From: Endozoicomonas sp. OPT23
GTDB lineage: Bacteria > Pseudomonadota > Gammaproteobacteria > Pseudomonadales > Endozoicomonadaceae
DNA length: 64,000 nt
Reading direction: 5' to 3'
Assembly: GCF_009653635.1 (NCBI RefSeq)
Contig: NZ_PPFD01000005.1
Span: 124,001-188,000, forward strand
Shown here: one piece after another, positions 27,672 to 37,800 of the stretch
Numbering within the stretch: the stretch's first letter is position 1
How the letters are laid out: each line of letters starts with the position of its first letter
Made by a program: the position numbers and the translations under genes
Notes under the pieces: generated by a model
What the model saw: only the letters and a program-made list of their open reading frames with translations
Database searches by the model: none
What the model was told of the DNA's origin: nothing

Positions 27672-27707
27672 TCTTGCACAGAAGAGTATCTTGCACAGCG
27701 ATGTGCA
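27672..27707 (+). promoter_or_regulatory. Paired TCTTGCACAG boxes with a TGCACA inverted repeat
   Basis: TCTTGCACAG occurs at 27672 and 27689, again 17 bp apart; the second box overlaps TGCACA-GCGA-TGTGCA (27692-27707). The layout about 75-110 bp before the regulator start suggests a binding site for a dimeric regulator. Confidence 0.45.
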
Positions 27708-27782
27708 GATTATTCCACTGCCTGACGGCGCTTGATTGAACATCCCTTTACGGCAACTACATAAATTCAAAGTGGAGTCGTT

Positions 27783-28436
27783 ATGCAGCAACAGGACATG
27801 AAACAGGAACCTACCGTTTTCATCATTGACGATGATGAAGCTGTACGTGACTCACTGAAAATGCTGATGAAGTCTGTTGGCCAGATCGTAGAAGCATTTT
27901 CCTCTCCCGCAGAGTTTCTCGAAGTGTACGATGAGAACCGCCCGGGCTGTATCGTTCTTGATATTCGTATGCCAGGCATGAGCGGTCTGGAACTGCAGAG
28001 CAAGCTGAACGAAATGCACTGCATCCTGCCGATCATTTTCATCACCGGCCATGGTGATGTGCCTATGGCAGTGCAGGCCATCAAGGACGGCGCCATGAAC
28101 TTTATCCAGAAGCCGTTCCGTGACCAGGAACTGCTGGATCTGATTAACGATGCCCTTAAGCTGGATACCCAGCAGCGTCGCGAATTGCTGGAACATAAAG
28201 AAATTCTGCGTCGTCTGTCTACCCTGACCGACCGTGAGCGCGAAGTGCTTCATCACGTTGTTGAAGGCAAGGCGAACAAGGTTATTGCAGCGGATATCAA
28301 CCTGAGTCAGCGCACCGTTGAAATCCACCGCTCTCGAGTGATGGAAAAGATGGGTACCAAATCACTGGCACACCTGGTTCGTCAGGTTATGCAAGTGAAA
28401 GAACATCTGGAAGGCGAGTTTACGTTTAACGTTTAA
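27783..28436 (+). CDS. FixJ/NarL-type two-component response regulator
   Basis: Product of 217 residues. The receiver domain has the acidic pocket IIDDDEAVRDSL, phospho-acceptor Asp60 in CIVLDIRMPGMSG, the GHGDVPMAV segment typical of the FixJ/TtrR/DctR group, and Lys in FIQKPF. The C-terminal LuxR-type helix-turn-helix (about 145-200) reads LTDREREVLHHVVEG and INLSQRTVEIHRSRVMEKMG. No partner kinase is adjacent apart from the broken Amt fusion, whose own receiver makes direct pairing uncertain. A hairpin terminator follows. Confidence 0.93.
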   Translation: MQQQDMKQEPTVFIIDDDEAVRDSLKMLMKSVGQIVEAFSSPAEFLEVYDENRPGCIVLDIRMPGMSGLELQSKLNEMHCILPIIFITGHGDVPMAVQAIKDGAMNFIQKPFRDQELLDLINDALKLDTQQRRELLEHKEILRRLSTLTDREREVLHHVVEGKANKVIAADINLSQRTVEIHRSRVMEKMGTKSLAHLVRQVMQVKEHLEGEFTFNV

Positions 28437-28448
28437 CGCTTTCTGATT

Positions 28449-28481
28449 CGAAACCTGTTGATTTTCTATCAACGGGTTTCG
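28449..28481 (+). terminator. Terminator of the FixJ-type regulator
   Basis: CGAAACCTGTTGAT and ATCAACGGGTTTCG form a 14-bp stem with one mismatch around a 5-nt loop, 13 nt after the stop codon, then a mixed T-rich sequence. Confidence 0.6.
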
Positions 28482-28903
28482 GGTTCTCTATTACTTCCGT
28501 TCAGTCTTTTTATCTCTGTCCTTCTGCACTTCCGATTTCACCAGTCCCCTACTGACATAACACTTTCGTCTTAGGTAGTCCCCGTACCACGTCTAGTACA
28601 ACCCTCCATTCAGCAATCTCTTAGCAATATCTAAACTCAACTGAAGTTGTGAGAAAGTAACGAAGTCATTGGCCTGTCTATCAGATACGCTCATGCTTTT
28701 TCGAAAACGCTTCTTGAAGACATGTTTTTGAAAGTAAACCCGACTTTGATTAATAGGTTAATCACTTACTATTCAAACCGGGAATTCGACATCTGCCGCA
28801 AGGGAAACAACTGAAATACACAGACAGAACTCAGAAAGCTGAATCTGTTTCAAGACCGATATGAGGGTCTTACCAACGATCACTGAAAGGCTGCTAGAAG
28901 AAT
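28482..28903. other. 422-bp noncoding interval before the pseudo-receiver gene
   Basis: No supported gene. A GGTAGTCCCCGTACC stretch at 28574-28588 followed by CTAGTAC has dyad character (GTAC repeated) and might be a regulator site; nothing else stands out. Confidence 0.4.
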
Positions 28904-29275
28904 ATGGCAATAAATGAAGTCGTATACCTGCTGGAGCAGGACAACGAAACAAAAGAAACAATTCGCGGCCTGTGTGACGAGCAATCACTGCATCTGAAAG
29001 TATTCAATCAGCATAACGAGTTGATGTCCGCAGTGCAGGACCAGACTCCAGGCTGCATAGTGGCAGCCAGTCAAGAACAGAGCGAAAACGTTGTTGAGCT
29101 GGTTAAACATATTTCCGAGAACAACACAGGTGTTCCGATCGTAGTGCTGGGAAACCATAACGACCTGAATACGGCTGTCGCTGTAATCAAACTGGGCGCA
29201 GCAGATTATATCGAGAAGCCCGTCATCTCCGGACGGCTGGCCGAGCATTTCAGCCAGCTTTCTCAGCAAAGCTGA
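28904..29275 (+). CDS. Stand-alone degenerate receiver domain (pseudo-receiver)
   Basis: Product of 123 residues that aligns without gaps to the receiver of the regulator at 27783: TPGCIV matches RPGCIV, and NHNDLNTAVAVIKLGAADYIEKPV matches GHGDVPMAVQAIKDGAMNFIQKPF. The phospho-acceptor Asp60 is replaced by Ala55 (CIVAAS) and the acidic pair is reduced to EQD, while the conserved Lys105 remains. It has no DNA-binding domain. It should therefore be a phosphorylation-independent partner or decoy; this is inference. The ribosome site is weak. Confidence 0.8.
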   Translation: MAINEVVYLLEQDNETKETIRGLCDEQSLHLKVFNQHNELMSAVQDQTPGCIVAASQEQSENVVELVKHISENNTGVPIVVLGNHNDLNTAVAVIKLGAADYIEKPVISGRLAEHFSQLSQQS

Positions 29276-29276
29276 T

Positions 29277-30710
29277 TCAGCCCTGCTGTTGTTGCAGCCA
29301 GTTTCGGTACTCCCGCAATTCCTGTAAGAGTACTCGATCCTTGGAGCTGGCTGTTTCCAATGTCTCATTCAAAGCTTTATCAAAAGCCTCAAAGCCAAAA
29401 ATCTTTGGGTCTTTACCTGATAGTCTTTCCCGGCAATAACTCTGCCACTGCTCTTGTTCTTCAGAATCCAGCGTTTCAGGAAAGTGCCTGCCACGATAAC
29501 GAAACAGCATCTCATCCAATCGACGATCACCAAAACTCAAACCCAATCGGCTCAATTTTTCCGGTGCAGAAGAACGAATCATATCCATTCGGCCTTTATC
29601 ATCTCTTGAGAAGAAGCCTCCGGAATAGATCATCTGATCTGGGTCATCAACGTCATTTTCTTTGGGCGAAGAAAAAATAGCCTGAATTTTCTCTGCCAGC
29701 ACCGGATGGTTCAGTAAAATCTGATGATGTTTTTTGCACAGTTCCAAATCAATAGACAAGCGTTCTCTATTTTCTGCCGTCAATACTTTCAGTGGCGCAA
29801 CCGCCGGGCACTTATTCAAATGCACGGTTTTAAGAGGAATCCTTTCAGCACCCTCTTCCTGTTCTCGCAAGGGAGTAAACAGTCGGTACTGAAGCTCCTC
29901 AATACTCAGCTCCAGCAAAGGTGTTGGATCTGCCGAAAGGTCGTACACCATGACACCATTTTTATTGACCGGATGAACAGCAAGGGGCATAACAACCGCA
30001 GTGCACAATCTGGCTGCACCAAACATTCCAGAGATATGGACCACCGGATTTTTACTCACCAGGTTTAATTGCTGAGCAACAGCTTGCTTATTTCTTAACT
30101 CAAGATAAAAGCTAAACAGCTTTGGCTGCTTCTCCTTGATCAAACGAGCCAGGGCAATAGTGGCACGAACATCAGCTAACGCATCATGGGCCTGACCATG
30201 ACTGATACCATTGGCTTCTGTCAGTTTCTCCAGACGATAGCTGTTGAAGCCGTCATCATTCTTTGGCCAGTTAATTCCTTCCGGCCTGAGAGCAGCCGTC
30301 ATACGAACCAGATCAATCAAGTCCCAGCGGCTGTTGCCGTTCTGCCACTCTCTGGCGTAAGGGTCATGAAAATTACGGTAAAGACAATTGCGGGTCACTT
30401 CATCATCAAAACGAATGGAGTTATAGCCTGCAGCACAGGTACCGGGCTGAAGCAGTTCCTCATTGATACGACTGATAAAGTCCGGCTCAATCAATCCTTC
30501 ACTGTTGACCTTCTGAGGTGTCAGGCCCGTCACCAGTGTCGCCACGGGATGAGGCAGGTGATCAACCGGCTGCCGACAGTAAATATTGAGCGGCTCACCG
30601 ATTTCGTTCAAATCAGCGTCGGTTCTGATGCCGGCAAACTGGCTGGGCCAGTCGGTAGACGGGTTGGTGCCAAAGGTTTCGTAATCGAGCCAGTAAAAAG
30701 ATCTCAGCAT
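29277..30710 (-). CDS. sbcB: Exodeoxyribonuclease I
   Basis: Product of 477 residues, the usual length for ExoI, a 3-to-5-prime single-strand DNA exonuclease acting in mismatch repair and recombination. The DnaQ-type Exo I motif is FYWLDYETFGTNP (residues 5-17), Exo II lies around AGYNSIRFDDEVTRN, and Exo III is GQAHDALADVRATIALA. The C-terminal ExoI-specific part (LELCKKHHQILLNHP, YSGGFFS) is complete. Its ATG overlaps the yigZ stop (TAATG), so the two are translationally coupled; it converges on the pseudo-receiver gene with a 1-nt gap. Confidence 0.97.
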   Translation of the reverse strand: MLRSFYWLDYETFGTNPSTDWPSQFAGIRTDADLNEIGEPLNIYCRQPVDHLPHPVATLVTGLTPQKVNSEGLIEPDFISRINEELLQPGTCAAGYNSIRFDDEVTRNCLYRNFHDPYAREWQNGNSRWDLIDLVRMTAALRPEGINWPKNDDGFNSYRLEKLTEANGISHGQAHDALADVRATIALARLIKEKQPKLFSFYLELRNKQAVAQQLNLVSKNPVVHISGMFGAARLCTAVVMPLAVHPVNKNGVMVYDLSADPTPLLELSIEELQYRLFTPLREQEEGAERIPLKTVHLNKCPAVAPLKVLTAENRERLSIDLELCKKHHQILLNHPVLAEKIQAIFSSPKENDVDDPDQMIYSGGFFSRDDKGRMDMIRSSAPEKLSRLGLSFGDRRLDEMLFRYRGRHFPETLDSEEQEQWQSYCRERLSGKDPKIFGFEAFDKALNETLETASSKDRVLLQELREYRNWLQQQQG

Positions 30711-31351
30711 TATTTATCAGACCATTTAAAGGTAACCTGACCTTTACAGGATTCAGTCACTCTTGATTGAAAATCCAGCTTGTGTGATTTCGGTAATGCC
30801 CATTCAAGCATGACATTATCGGTGTACTGGCAGTCCACTATGTTGCCAGCCAGTACACCGAGAATGTGCCTTATGGCCTGCTCATTCTGGTAAGCTGTCT
30901 GCAATTGCCCTTCAATCATGGCAATTCTTTCCATGACAGGCAAATGATCTACGGCAGCCTGCACCGCTGAACCATAGGCTCTGACCAATCCACCAGCACC
31001 CAGTTTGGTGCCCCCGAAGTAGCGAACAACCACTGCAACAACCTCGCCAATCTTTTTATGTTGAAGTACATTGAGCATTGGCTTTCCTGCGGTACCGCCT
31101 GGTTCTCCATCATCATCAAAGCCAATAGATGTGTTGCCCTCTGGTGGGCCCGCGACAAAAGCAAGGCAGTGATGAGACGCATCGGGATAAGCCGCTCTCA
31201 ATTCATTCTGGAGTTTAAGGGCATCAGCTCTGGAATGAGCCTTTTTAAGAAAGGTAATAAATCGGCTTTTTTTAACTTCAGTTTCGAATTCAAAAACTGA
31301 GTCGTCATCAAGTTCCGGTATCAGGTAACTACCAGGTTCCAGTGTGGACAT
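30710..31351 (-). CDS. yigZ: IMPACT/YigZ family protein
   Basis: Product of 213 residues. The N-terminal UPF0029 domain carries the family signature KSRFITFLKKA, FDDDGEPGGTAGKPML and VVRYFGGTKLGAGGLVRAYG; the C-terminal DUF1949-like ferredoxin fold follows (about 145-210). YigZ/IMPACT proteins are linked to translation control and protein quality, with no firmly assigned reaction in bacteria. Encoded directly upstream of sbcB with one-base overlap. Confidence 0.95.
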   Translation of the reverse strand: MSTLEPGSYLIPELDDDSVFEFETEVKKSRFITFLKKAHSRADALKLQNELRAAYPDASHHCLAFVAGPPEGNTSIGFDDDGEPGGTAGKPMLNVLQHKKIGEVVAVVVRYFGGTKLGAGGLVRAYGSAVQAAVDHLPVMERIAMIEGQLQTAYQNEQAIRHILGVLAGNIVDCQYTDNVMLEWALPKSHKLDFQSRVTESCKGQVTFKWSDK

Positions 31352-31425
31352 AGAAGATCGTCTTACTTCGGATCAATTAACTGACAGCTAATATCCGACA
31401 GAAGACAACTATTAACCCTGACGGC

Positions 31426-31794
31426 TCAGCCACATTCCCTGAAACTGAAATAATCCTTCAGGGATTCAACCAGATCAATAATATCATCTTCAGCATTGAC
31501 AATACTGTAGCCGGAATCAAAAAACTCGGGCCCAACATCCGGTTTGCACCAATGGCAGCGAGCATCAAAATCAATAAAGCGAATCTTACCGTCTGCTTCC
31601 GGCAGAATGATTCTCATACTGTAAATAGCGCCCATTAACACAGGAACGGTACTGATCAGCATCAAACCATTGCTGCTGATATTGCCTATACTGCCCATCT
31701 CTTTCATAGTGTTTCGATTATAGATGGTCAGGCATTCAGCCAGATGATGACGGGTGATTTCTCGACGTTCCTTGCCCTTGGGAATGAGGGACAT
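31426..31794 (-). CDS. PilZ-domain protein (cyclic-di-GMP binding)
   Basis: Product of 122 residues that is a single PilZ domain. The RxxxR motif is present as RREITRH near residue 10 and the (D/N)xSxxG motif as NISSNG near residue 40, both needed to bind cyclic-di-GMP. It begins only 18 nt after the stop of the giant coiled-coil gene and on the same strand, so it is likely to be co-transcribed with it. This would make it a candidate second-messenger input for that locus, which is inference. Confidence 0.82.
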   Translation of the reverse strand: MSLIPKGKERREITRHHLAECLTIYNRNTMKEMGSIGNISSNGLMLISTVPVLMGAIYSMRIILPEADGKIRFIDFDARCHWCKPDVGPEFFDSGYSIVNAEDDIIDLVESLKDYFSFRECG

Positions 31795-31812
31795 AATTCA
31801 GACTCCTTCCGA

Positions 31813-34800
31813 TTATACCGATCTTTGTTGATTAACTTGTTTTAGTTTGCCTTGTGTTTCCATTACGGCCTGTGTCGCTTGAGCCTGTTTTTCCTGATTC
31901 ATACCGAACTGATCGAAATGCTCCATAAAATCACGTCTCATTTGTTTGACCAGTTCAGCTCTATCCTGATTGTTTGGAGTACTACAAACGTCGATTGCAA
32001 CCCCCCTCAATCTCTTTTTTTCTTGAGCCTGTTTCATGCCATCCACAGCACTCCCCAATGTCCTTGCATTATGCGACTGTTGCCCAAGAGCAAAAGAAGT
32101 ATGTACATAGTGGCCTTCGGCTTTATCCGTTGTTGCTCTGATTTGCTTAAACTCTGGTGCACCTTTTGTCTTTTCAGCCCAACGTATCTTTTGAAGAGAT
32201 GTTCCTAATGATCCTATTGGTATTTCCAGCCCCAACTTTTCGGCAGTTGCTTTATTGATTTGGCTGATTACAAGCTTATATTTACTTTCATCAACAAACA
32301 CGCATCCTCGTATAATTTTCATAATCCTGGCTGGTGCTTTTCTGATCTCATCATGCGGAGCTCTGGTATTGATCACGATATGAGTAATAGCTTCCATCAT
32401 TTCATCATATCGTTTCTGCACTTGCGGGGCTGTATCCATTGCAAAATCGATATTTCCCTGACGAACCCTTTCGATATCGCTATCAATTCTTTCCAATAGA
32501 ACCTTAAGCTCTTTCTGCCCACCAGAATATTTACTGTACTTGCCTCCAAGTAACTTATGGACTTCAGCTACTTTCCCCTTACAATCTTCAAAGACTGAAA
32601 CGCTTTGCTTAATCAATTCAGCTTTAGCCTCAGAAATAAAATCGCCATTACCGAGGTCAACACCATTCTGTTCCAATTCCGAAAAATGCGTTTCAAACTC
32701 CTGTTTCAGCTCTTCCATACTTGCTGCATGAGTCACTGATTTAACTGGAACATCACCCTGGTGCTGCCGGCGAGACACATCTTTTATTCTATTCACTAAA
32801 CTACTTTTTAATATGGGTACTACCTGCTGAAGACTCTTTTCCTCAATCATCTCGGAAGTCAGCACCTGCTCATCAACATGCTTTACAGCATTATCCTGAA
32901 GCCATTGATGCTGCTCCGAATAAGCTTTATTAAGGTAAGCATTGACACCCGCCTGCTCTATGCGACTTTCATACCCCATCGTTTCTTCCGTCACCTGCCT
33001 GCTGGCCATTTCAGTCCCCAGCAACTTCATCCAGGCTTGCTGAGCCTCCCATTGTGCTCTTTTAAACTGAATCATGGCCGCTTTGAGGTCAGGCGATAAT
33101 TTCAGCGTTGACCACTCTTCCTGTTGAATTCGGGCCAGTTCAGTTTCGAAGGCTTTTGAAACTGCATCCTCCATACTCTGATTTCTTGTTGGTCTAGGTA
33201 AAGGCACTTTCATGGGTAAAAACAGCTGTGTATGTATATCACCACCAGTATCATCCAGCGATGAAACTCCCAGTTTGCTTCCCACCTCGGCCCTGGTTTT
33301 TTCAAGAGCTTCCTGAGCCTTCAAAAACACCTGTTTTTCGTGGGAGTCTTCAAGCTGATCAAGCTCCTGTTTATCAACAACAACAATGAGTTTCTGCTGC
33401 TTGTATAAACTCTTACTGCCACGAGTTAAACGACCAACCTGCTGGTTCATCAGATCCATTCGTGCAGCAGAACCTGTTTGCTTTAGCAGTCCCATAACCA
33501 CACCAACACTTGCCATGCCTTGAGGTGCATCAGTACCAACCGATTCAGGCTTAGCGAGATAACTATCAGCATCATAAGCCCCCGTCATCCGTAGCTGTTT
33601 TTCCAGATCTCCTTTTAGTACGGCTCCTTGTCCGTACACAGGGTCGCCATCTCTTTGCATACAAAGCTTTTTGTCATCCTTGTAATAAAGAACACCTTTA
33701 GTTGGTTTCCCCATGGCTCTTCGCTGCTCGTTAATCACAAGGCTTTGCTGTTCCGCCTTAGTTCTGTCACTACCGTCATCCTGACCATTAAATATCACCA
33801 TAGGGACATCGCCGCCGGTTCTTTGCACCAGCTGTTTCAGCGTTTTTTCCTGGTCATGGTCATCAGCAGAATCTACCACCATCAACTCTGCCTGAGACAT
33901 TTGATGCATAAAGCGCTCAGTCGTTGTTAATACATCGGTGTGAGCCTGCTCTTTTACGCCTTCAATCGACTCAGATTCAGTCAACATGGCTGAGGCATAA
34001 TCTGTTCCCAGTGTGGCTGAGAAACCATGTCGATTAGCGCCAAGTAAAAACTCTGAGTGACTGACGTTGATGTCCTCAGGTTTAACAATGGTTTTCAGCT
34101 GCAGATTTTCAAGTACCTGATTAACACCACTCACAACCACCGAAAGCTGTTCTGATGTGTGAGGCACCATATTACTGTCCCACTCATCAGCAAAAATCAT
34201 GGAATTCCTTAAAAGGTCCAGAATCTGATCCATTCTCTCCAACAATGCTTCACGATTTGGAAGCGTGCACTCCTTATTGCTCAGTTCTTTCTTTATATAC
34301 ATCAATGCCTGAATATCGGTTATAGAAGCACCTACCGGCGCTCGCCCCCGCTTCAGTAAAGAGTTACGTTCGTAGCGCAGCGTATCTTCCGGTAACCCCA
34401 GTAAGGTATTTTCAATCATATTCAGGTGAGTTTCGGTGAGTAGGCCTGGACTCCGGTCAGACAGTGACTTCAAATCCAGACGTCGGTACGTTAATCCTTT
34501 ACTACCAAAATAACTGCCAAACATATCATCCAGCTCAGCCTGGTTGCTGGGAGGAGCCATGACAATAGGGCTTCGATCCGTTTGAGTACCCACCGATGCT
34601 GCCGCATAATCGGAAATAGCAAGGAGAAGAGTACTTTTACCAAACCCCGTCCCTTTGTGAGAAACCAGAGTAACCTTTTCGCCTTCTGACCAATTTTTTA
34701 CCGCAGATAGAGCTCTCTTTACCTCATCAGCCTGATCTACGGTAAATATAATCTTTCGTCGGCGTTCAAAACTCATCCGTGCACGAACAGCCGAACTCAT

Positions 34801-37800
34801 CGGTTCTTGTTTATAACTCTGGATTCTCGCAAGCACCTGTTGATGCCTTCCGGCGATCATTGCTACCTTCAGGGTCCAGTCGCGACACCTGCGACTGTAT
34901 TCTTCAGGGTTCTGCTCAAGGAAGACGGCATTATTACAAATGTGTTCAAACTCTCCCTGTACTGCTTCCAGCTGCTCATTAACTTGTTCCCTCTGCTGCA
35001 AATCTATTTCGACCAACATCAGCTCGGCCATTTTTTGTGCAAACTGTTCTGAGTTTTTCAGACCTGCAGGTATCTCTCCTCTTTCAAATTGCTTAATGGC
35101 ATAATCCAGCAAATCCCTGTCTGAATATCCAGCCAATTCACCTTTAGTGTTATCACCACCTTGAACTAATCGAATGCTTCCAACCAGTTCATGCTCAAGA
35201 GAGGCCTTCAAATCACGAGCGTGATCGCAGTGTTTATTGCTATTTTTGATAGTTTTATTAAGAGCAAGCCTTACCTGTCGCCTATTTGCCTTTATTTCCT
35301 GCCAAGTGGTTCTTCCAGTCAGCGTTCTCATTTCACATCCAGCGAAAACAACCATTCCGGGAAACGCTTTCTTGGCAAACTCCTCCACTTCTCTTTCCAT
35401 AAACTCCATGGCTGCAGGGTCAGACATTGCATCTTTCCGCTTCGCCACATATTGACTAGTCAGCGCATTAAAGTCGGCGCTAACTGCAAAATGTTCAAGA
35501 CTTTCTGGCTTGCAGCTTTCAAGCTGCATACCAGAACCTGTTTTCGCTGCTTTTTTCCGATCAATTTCTGCAGTGGGAGGAAGCACAATAAAGGATTCTG
35601 TGTCCATGGCTTCAGTCTGAAATAGCTCTTGCCGTAATACTTCTGTCGCCTTCAGTTCAATATCACGCCTGAGCTGTTCCAGTTGCCTGAGTCGCTTGCC
35701 GCTACTTATTAATCGAGTACTCAGCCAGGGTCTATTGAGTCGTTTCAGCTGCTTTGTTGCGTTGCTGACCTCCTCGTCTTTACATTCAGGGCTGTTATCA
35801 TTCAGTTGGTGCGCTTGCGCCAATACCATTGCATCAACATACTCGTCCTGATTGCCTGCACCCTGTAATAGAACAGGAACCAGAGAATCATTGCTGCCCA
35901 CCTCATACATTCGGCACTGCAAAGGACTCGTTTTTTTCTCAAGCATAAGAACACTTGTTTCACCACTGCTGTTTCTGAGCGGCAACCAGTCCCACCGAGA
36001 TCCTTCATTGTCTCCAAAAGGTACTTTCAAATTAGGGTTATCATGAATAAGGGAGGGGTCTACCGTCCAGGTCACACCATTCAGTAAAGTATTCCAGCGC
36101 TTTCCATCTTTTGATTGAAACACCAGTGGTGGTTCGCAACGGGTTCGACTTGAGAGTGATAACGTCATTTCACCCGTTGCTTTGCTCTCTTCAAGAAGAG
36201 CATTACCACCAGCGGGCAGGTCACTGAAGAATACATTAAACAAGCCCTTGTCCTTTTGATCTACCAGGTTCCGGGCAAAAGAGCTTTCCTCGTCACGGAC
36301 TGGTCCCGAACGATCCAGATAACCATCAGAACTGTTGAAGCAAGCAAGCATTTTTTCATGGGCGTGTTCAACTTCAGAACCATCGATACCAACAGGCACT
36401 CCTGCTTCCGGTTTACAAGGCCCCAGCGCTTTTTCTAATTTCAGCAGTCGCTGGGTACGTGCCAGAAGTTTTTGCCTTCTCTCAGTTGACTGTGTCTGAT
36501 AATTCTCATGATGAGCTTCAACTGAAGCTGTAAGCAATGTCGAGTTATCTAACTTTAAATCGGCTTCTGCGGCCTCCAGCAAGCGCTTCATCATGGGCAC
36601 TTTCGCTAATTGGTAATCTCTTCGCAGTGACTGCCTTGCCAGAAGCGATGAGTTTGAATAAGAGAAGCCAGGGTTTGCATCAACCGCTTCGTCCTTCTGT
36701 TTTTTGTCTTCTTTATCAAGCCTGTCAATCATGGCAACTATCCGGCGCGCTATGACAGGGTCATGAACCAACAGAGCTTCTCTTACATCTGGCAGAGCAG
36801 ATGAAGGCCCCATTGTGTCAATACTGACCATGGCCTTATCCAGCTGCCTATCGGAATCACCCCAAACTAATTTCAAGTAGTTTTGAGTATCAATCGGTAG
36901 CCCTCTCTTAAGAGCATCCGGAAGTGACTCATACCCCAACCTTTGAAGCTCGTATTTATAGCTCCTTAATAATTGATGCCGGTCATCCTGAAGCTCAACA
37001 ACCTTTACTTTTTCTTCAAAGTCTTTGCAAAGCTGATCGGCTGTTCGCTTCAGTAATACGCCCGCCGAATAGCCGTAGTATTCTGGATTATGGGCCACAT
37101 CCGCCCCCTTTCTAAACTGCATAAGTTGCTGAAGAGCCTGATCCACCATTTCATCCGGAGGTGAATTTTTCCAACCGCTCTCTAAGCCTTCCTTAAGACT
37201 TTCAACTTGTTTACTGAACGCATCGAAATCATCTATCTTTTCCTCCAGAGCAGTTGTTGCACTAGTGGAAACCTTAGCGATGGCATTAACCTGATGATAA
37301 AAAGAATCTCTGTCCTGATCGTTACCAATAGTTTGTGCAAGGGTTTTAGCCAACCCAGCTACCCTTTCAGAAAATGGTCTATACAGCTCCAGCACACTTT
37401 CTCGATGACTCTGCTCAGAAGGTGATACATCTACCGTATAGACAGTCTCCACCTCAGCCAGCTCTTTTGCTCTAGTCTGAAGTTTATCGAAACCACGACA
37501 CACTTCTGCCTGAACCTTAATCCGTTCTGCGGTAACAGTAGTTTTACCAAGGTCATCAACCAAACGTCTGGCTGCTTTAGATTTCAAATCCTTATCAAGC
37601 AGTGCTTCATCAAAAGTCTGTATGTCGGAGAACTCACTTGTCTGACTATCACTTCTACTGAGACTGAGACTGCTTCCTACCGATACACCTTCGTCATCAA
37701 CACTGGCCGCCTGAACCAGTTTATGTGTTTCAAAACGACCTAAACGCTCTGACTGCTCAGTAACTCTTTGTTCTAACTGCTTAATCTCTTGCACTTTTGT

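Larger units (their letters stand above)
27235..27782. other. 548-bp noncoding interval upstream of the FixJ-type regulator
   Basis: No reading frame here looks like a gene. The only clear structure is the pair of 17-bp-spaced direct repeats at 27603-27636 and 27672-27698. The rest shows nothing I can name. Confidence 0.5.

Noticed and set aside
27436-27696. 86-codon minus-strand frame in the gap before the FixJ-type regulator
   Set aside because: No ribosome site, no domain, and it overlaps the repeat boxes that look regulatory.
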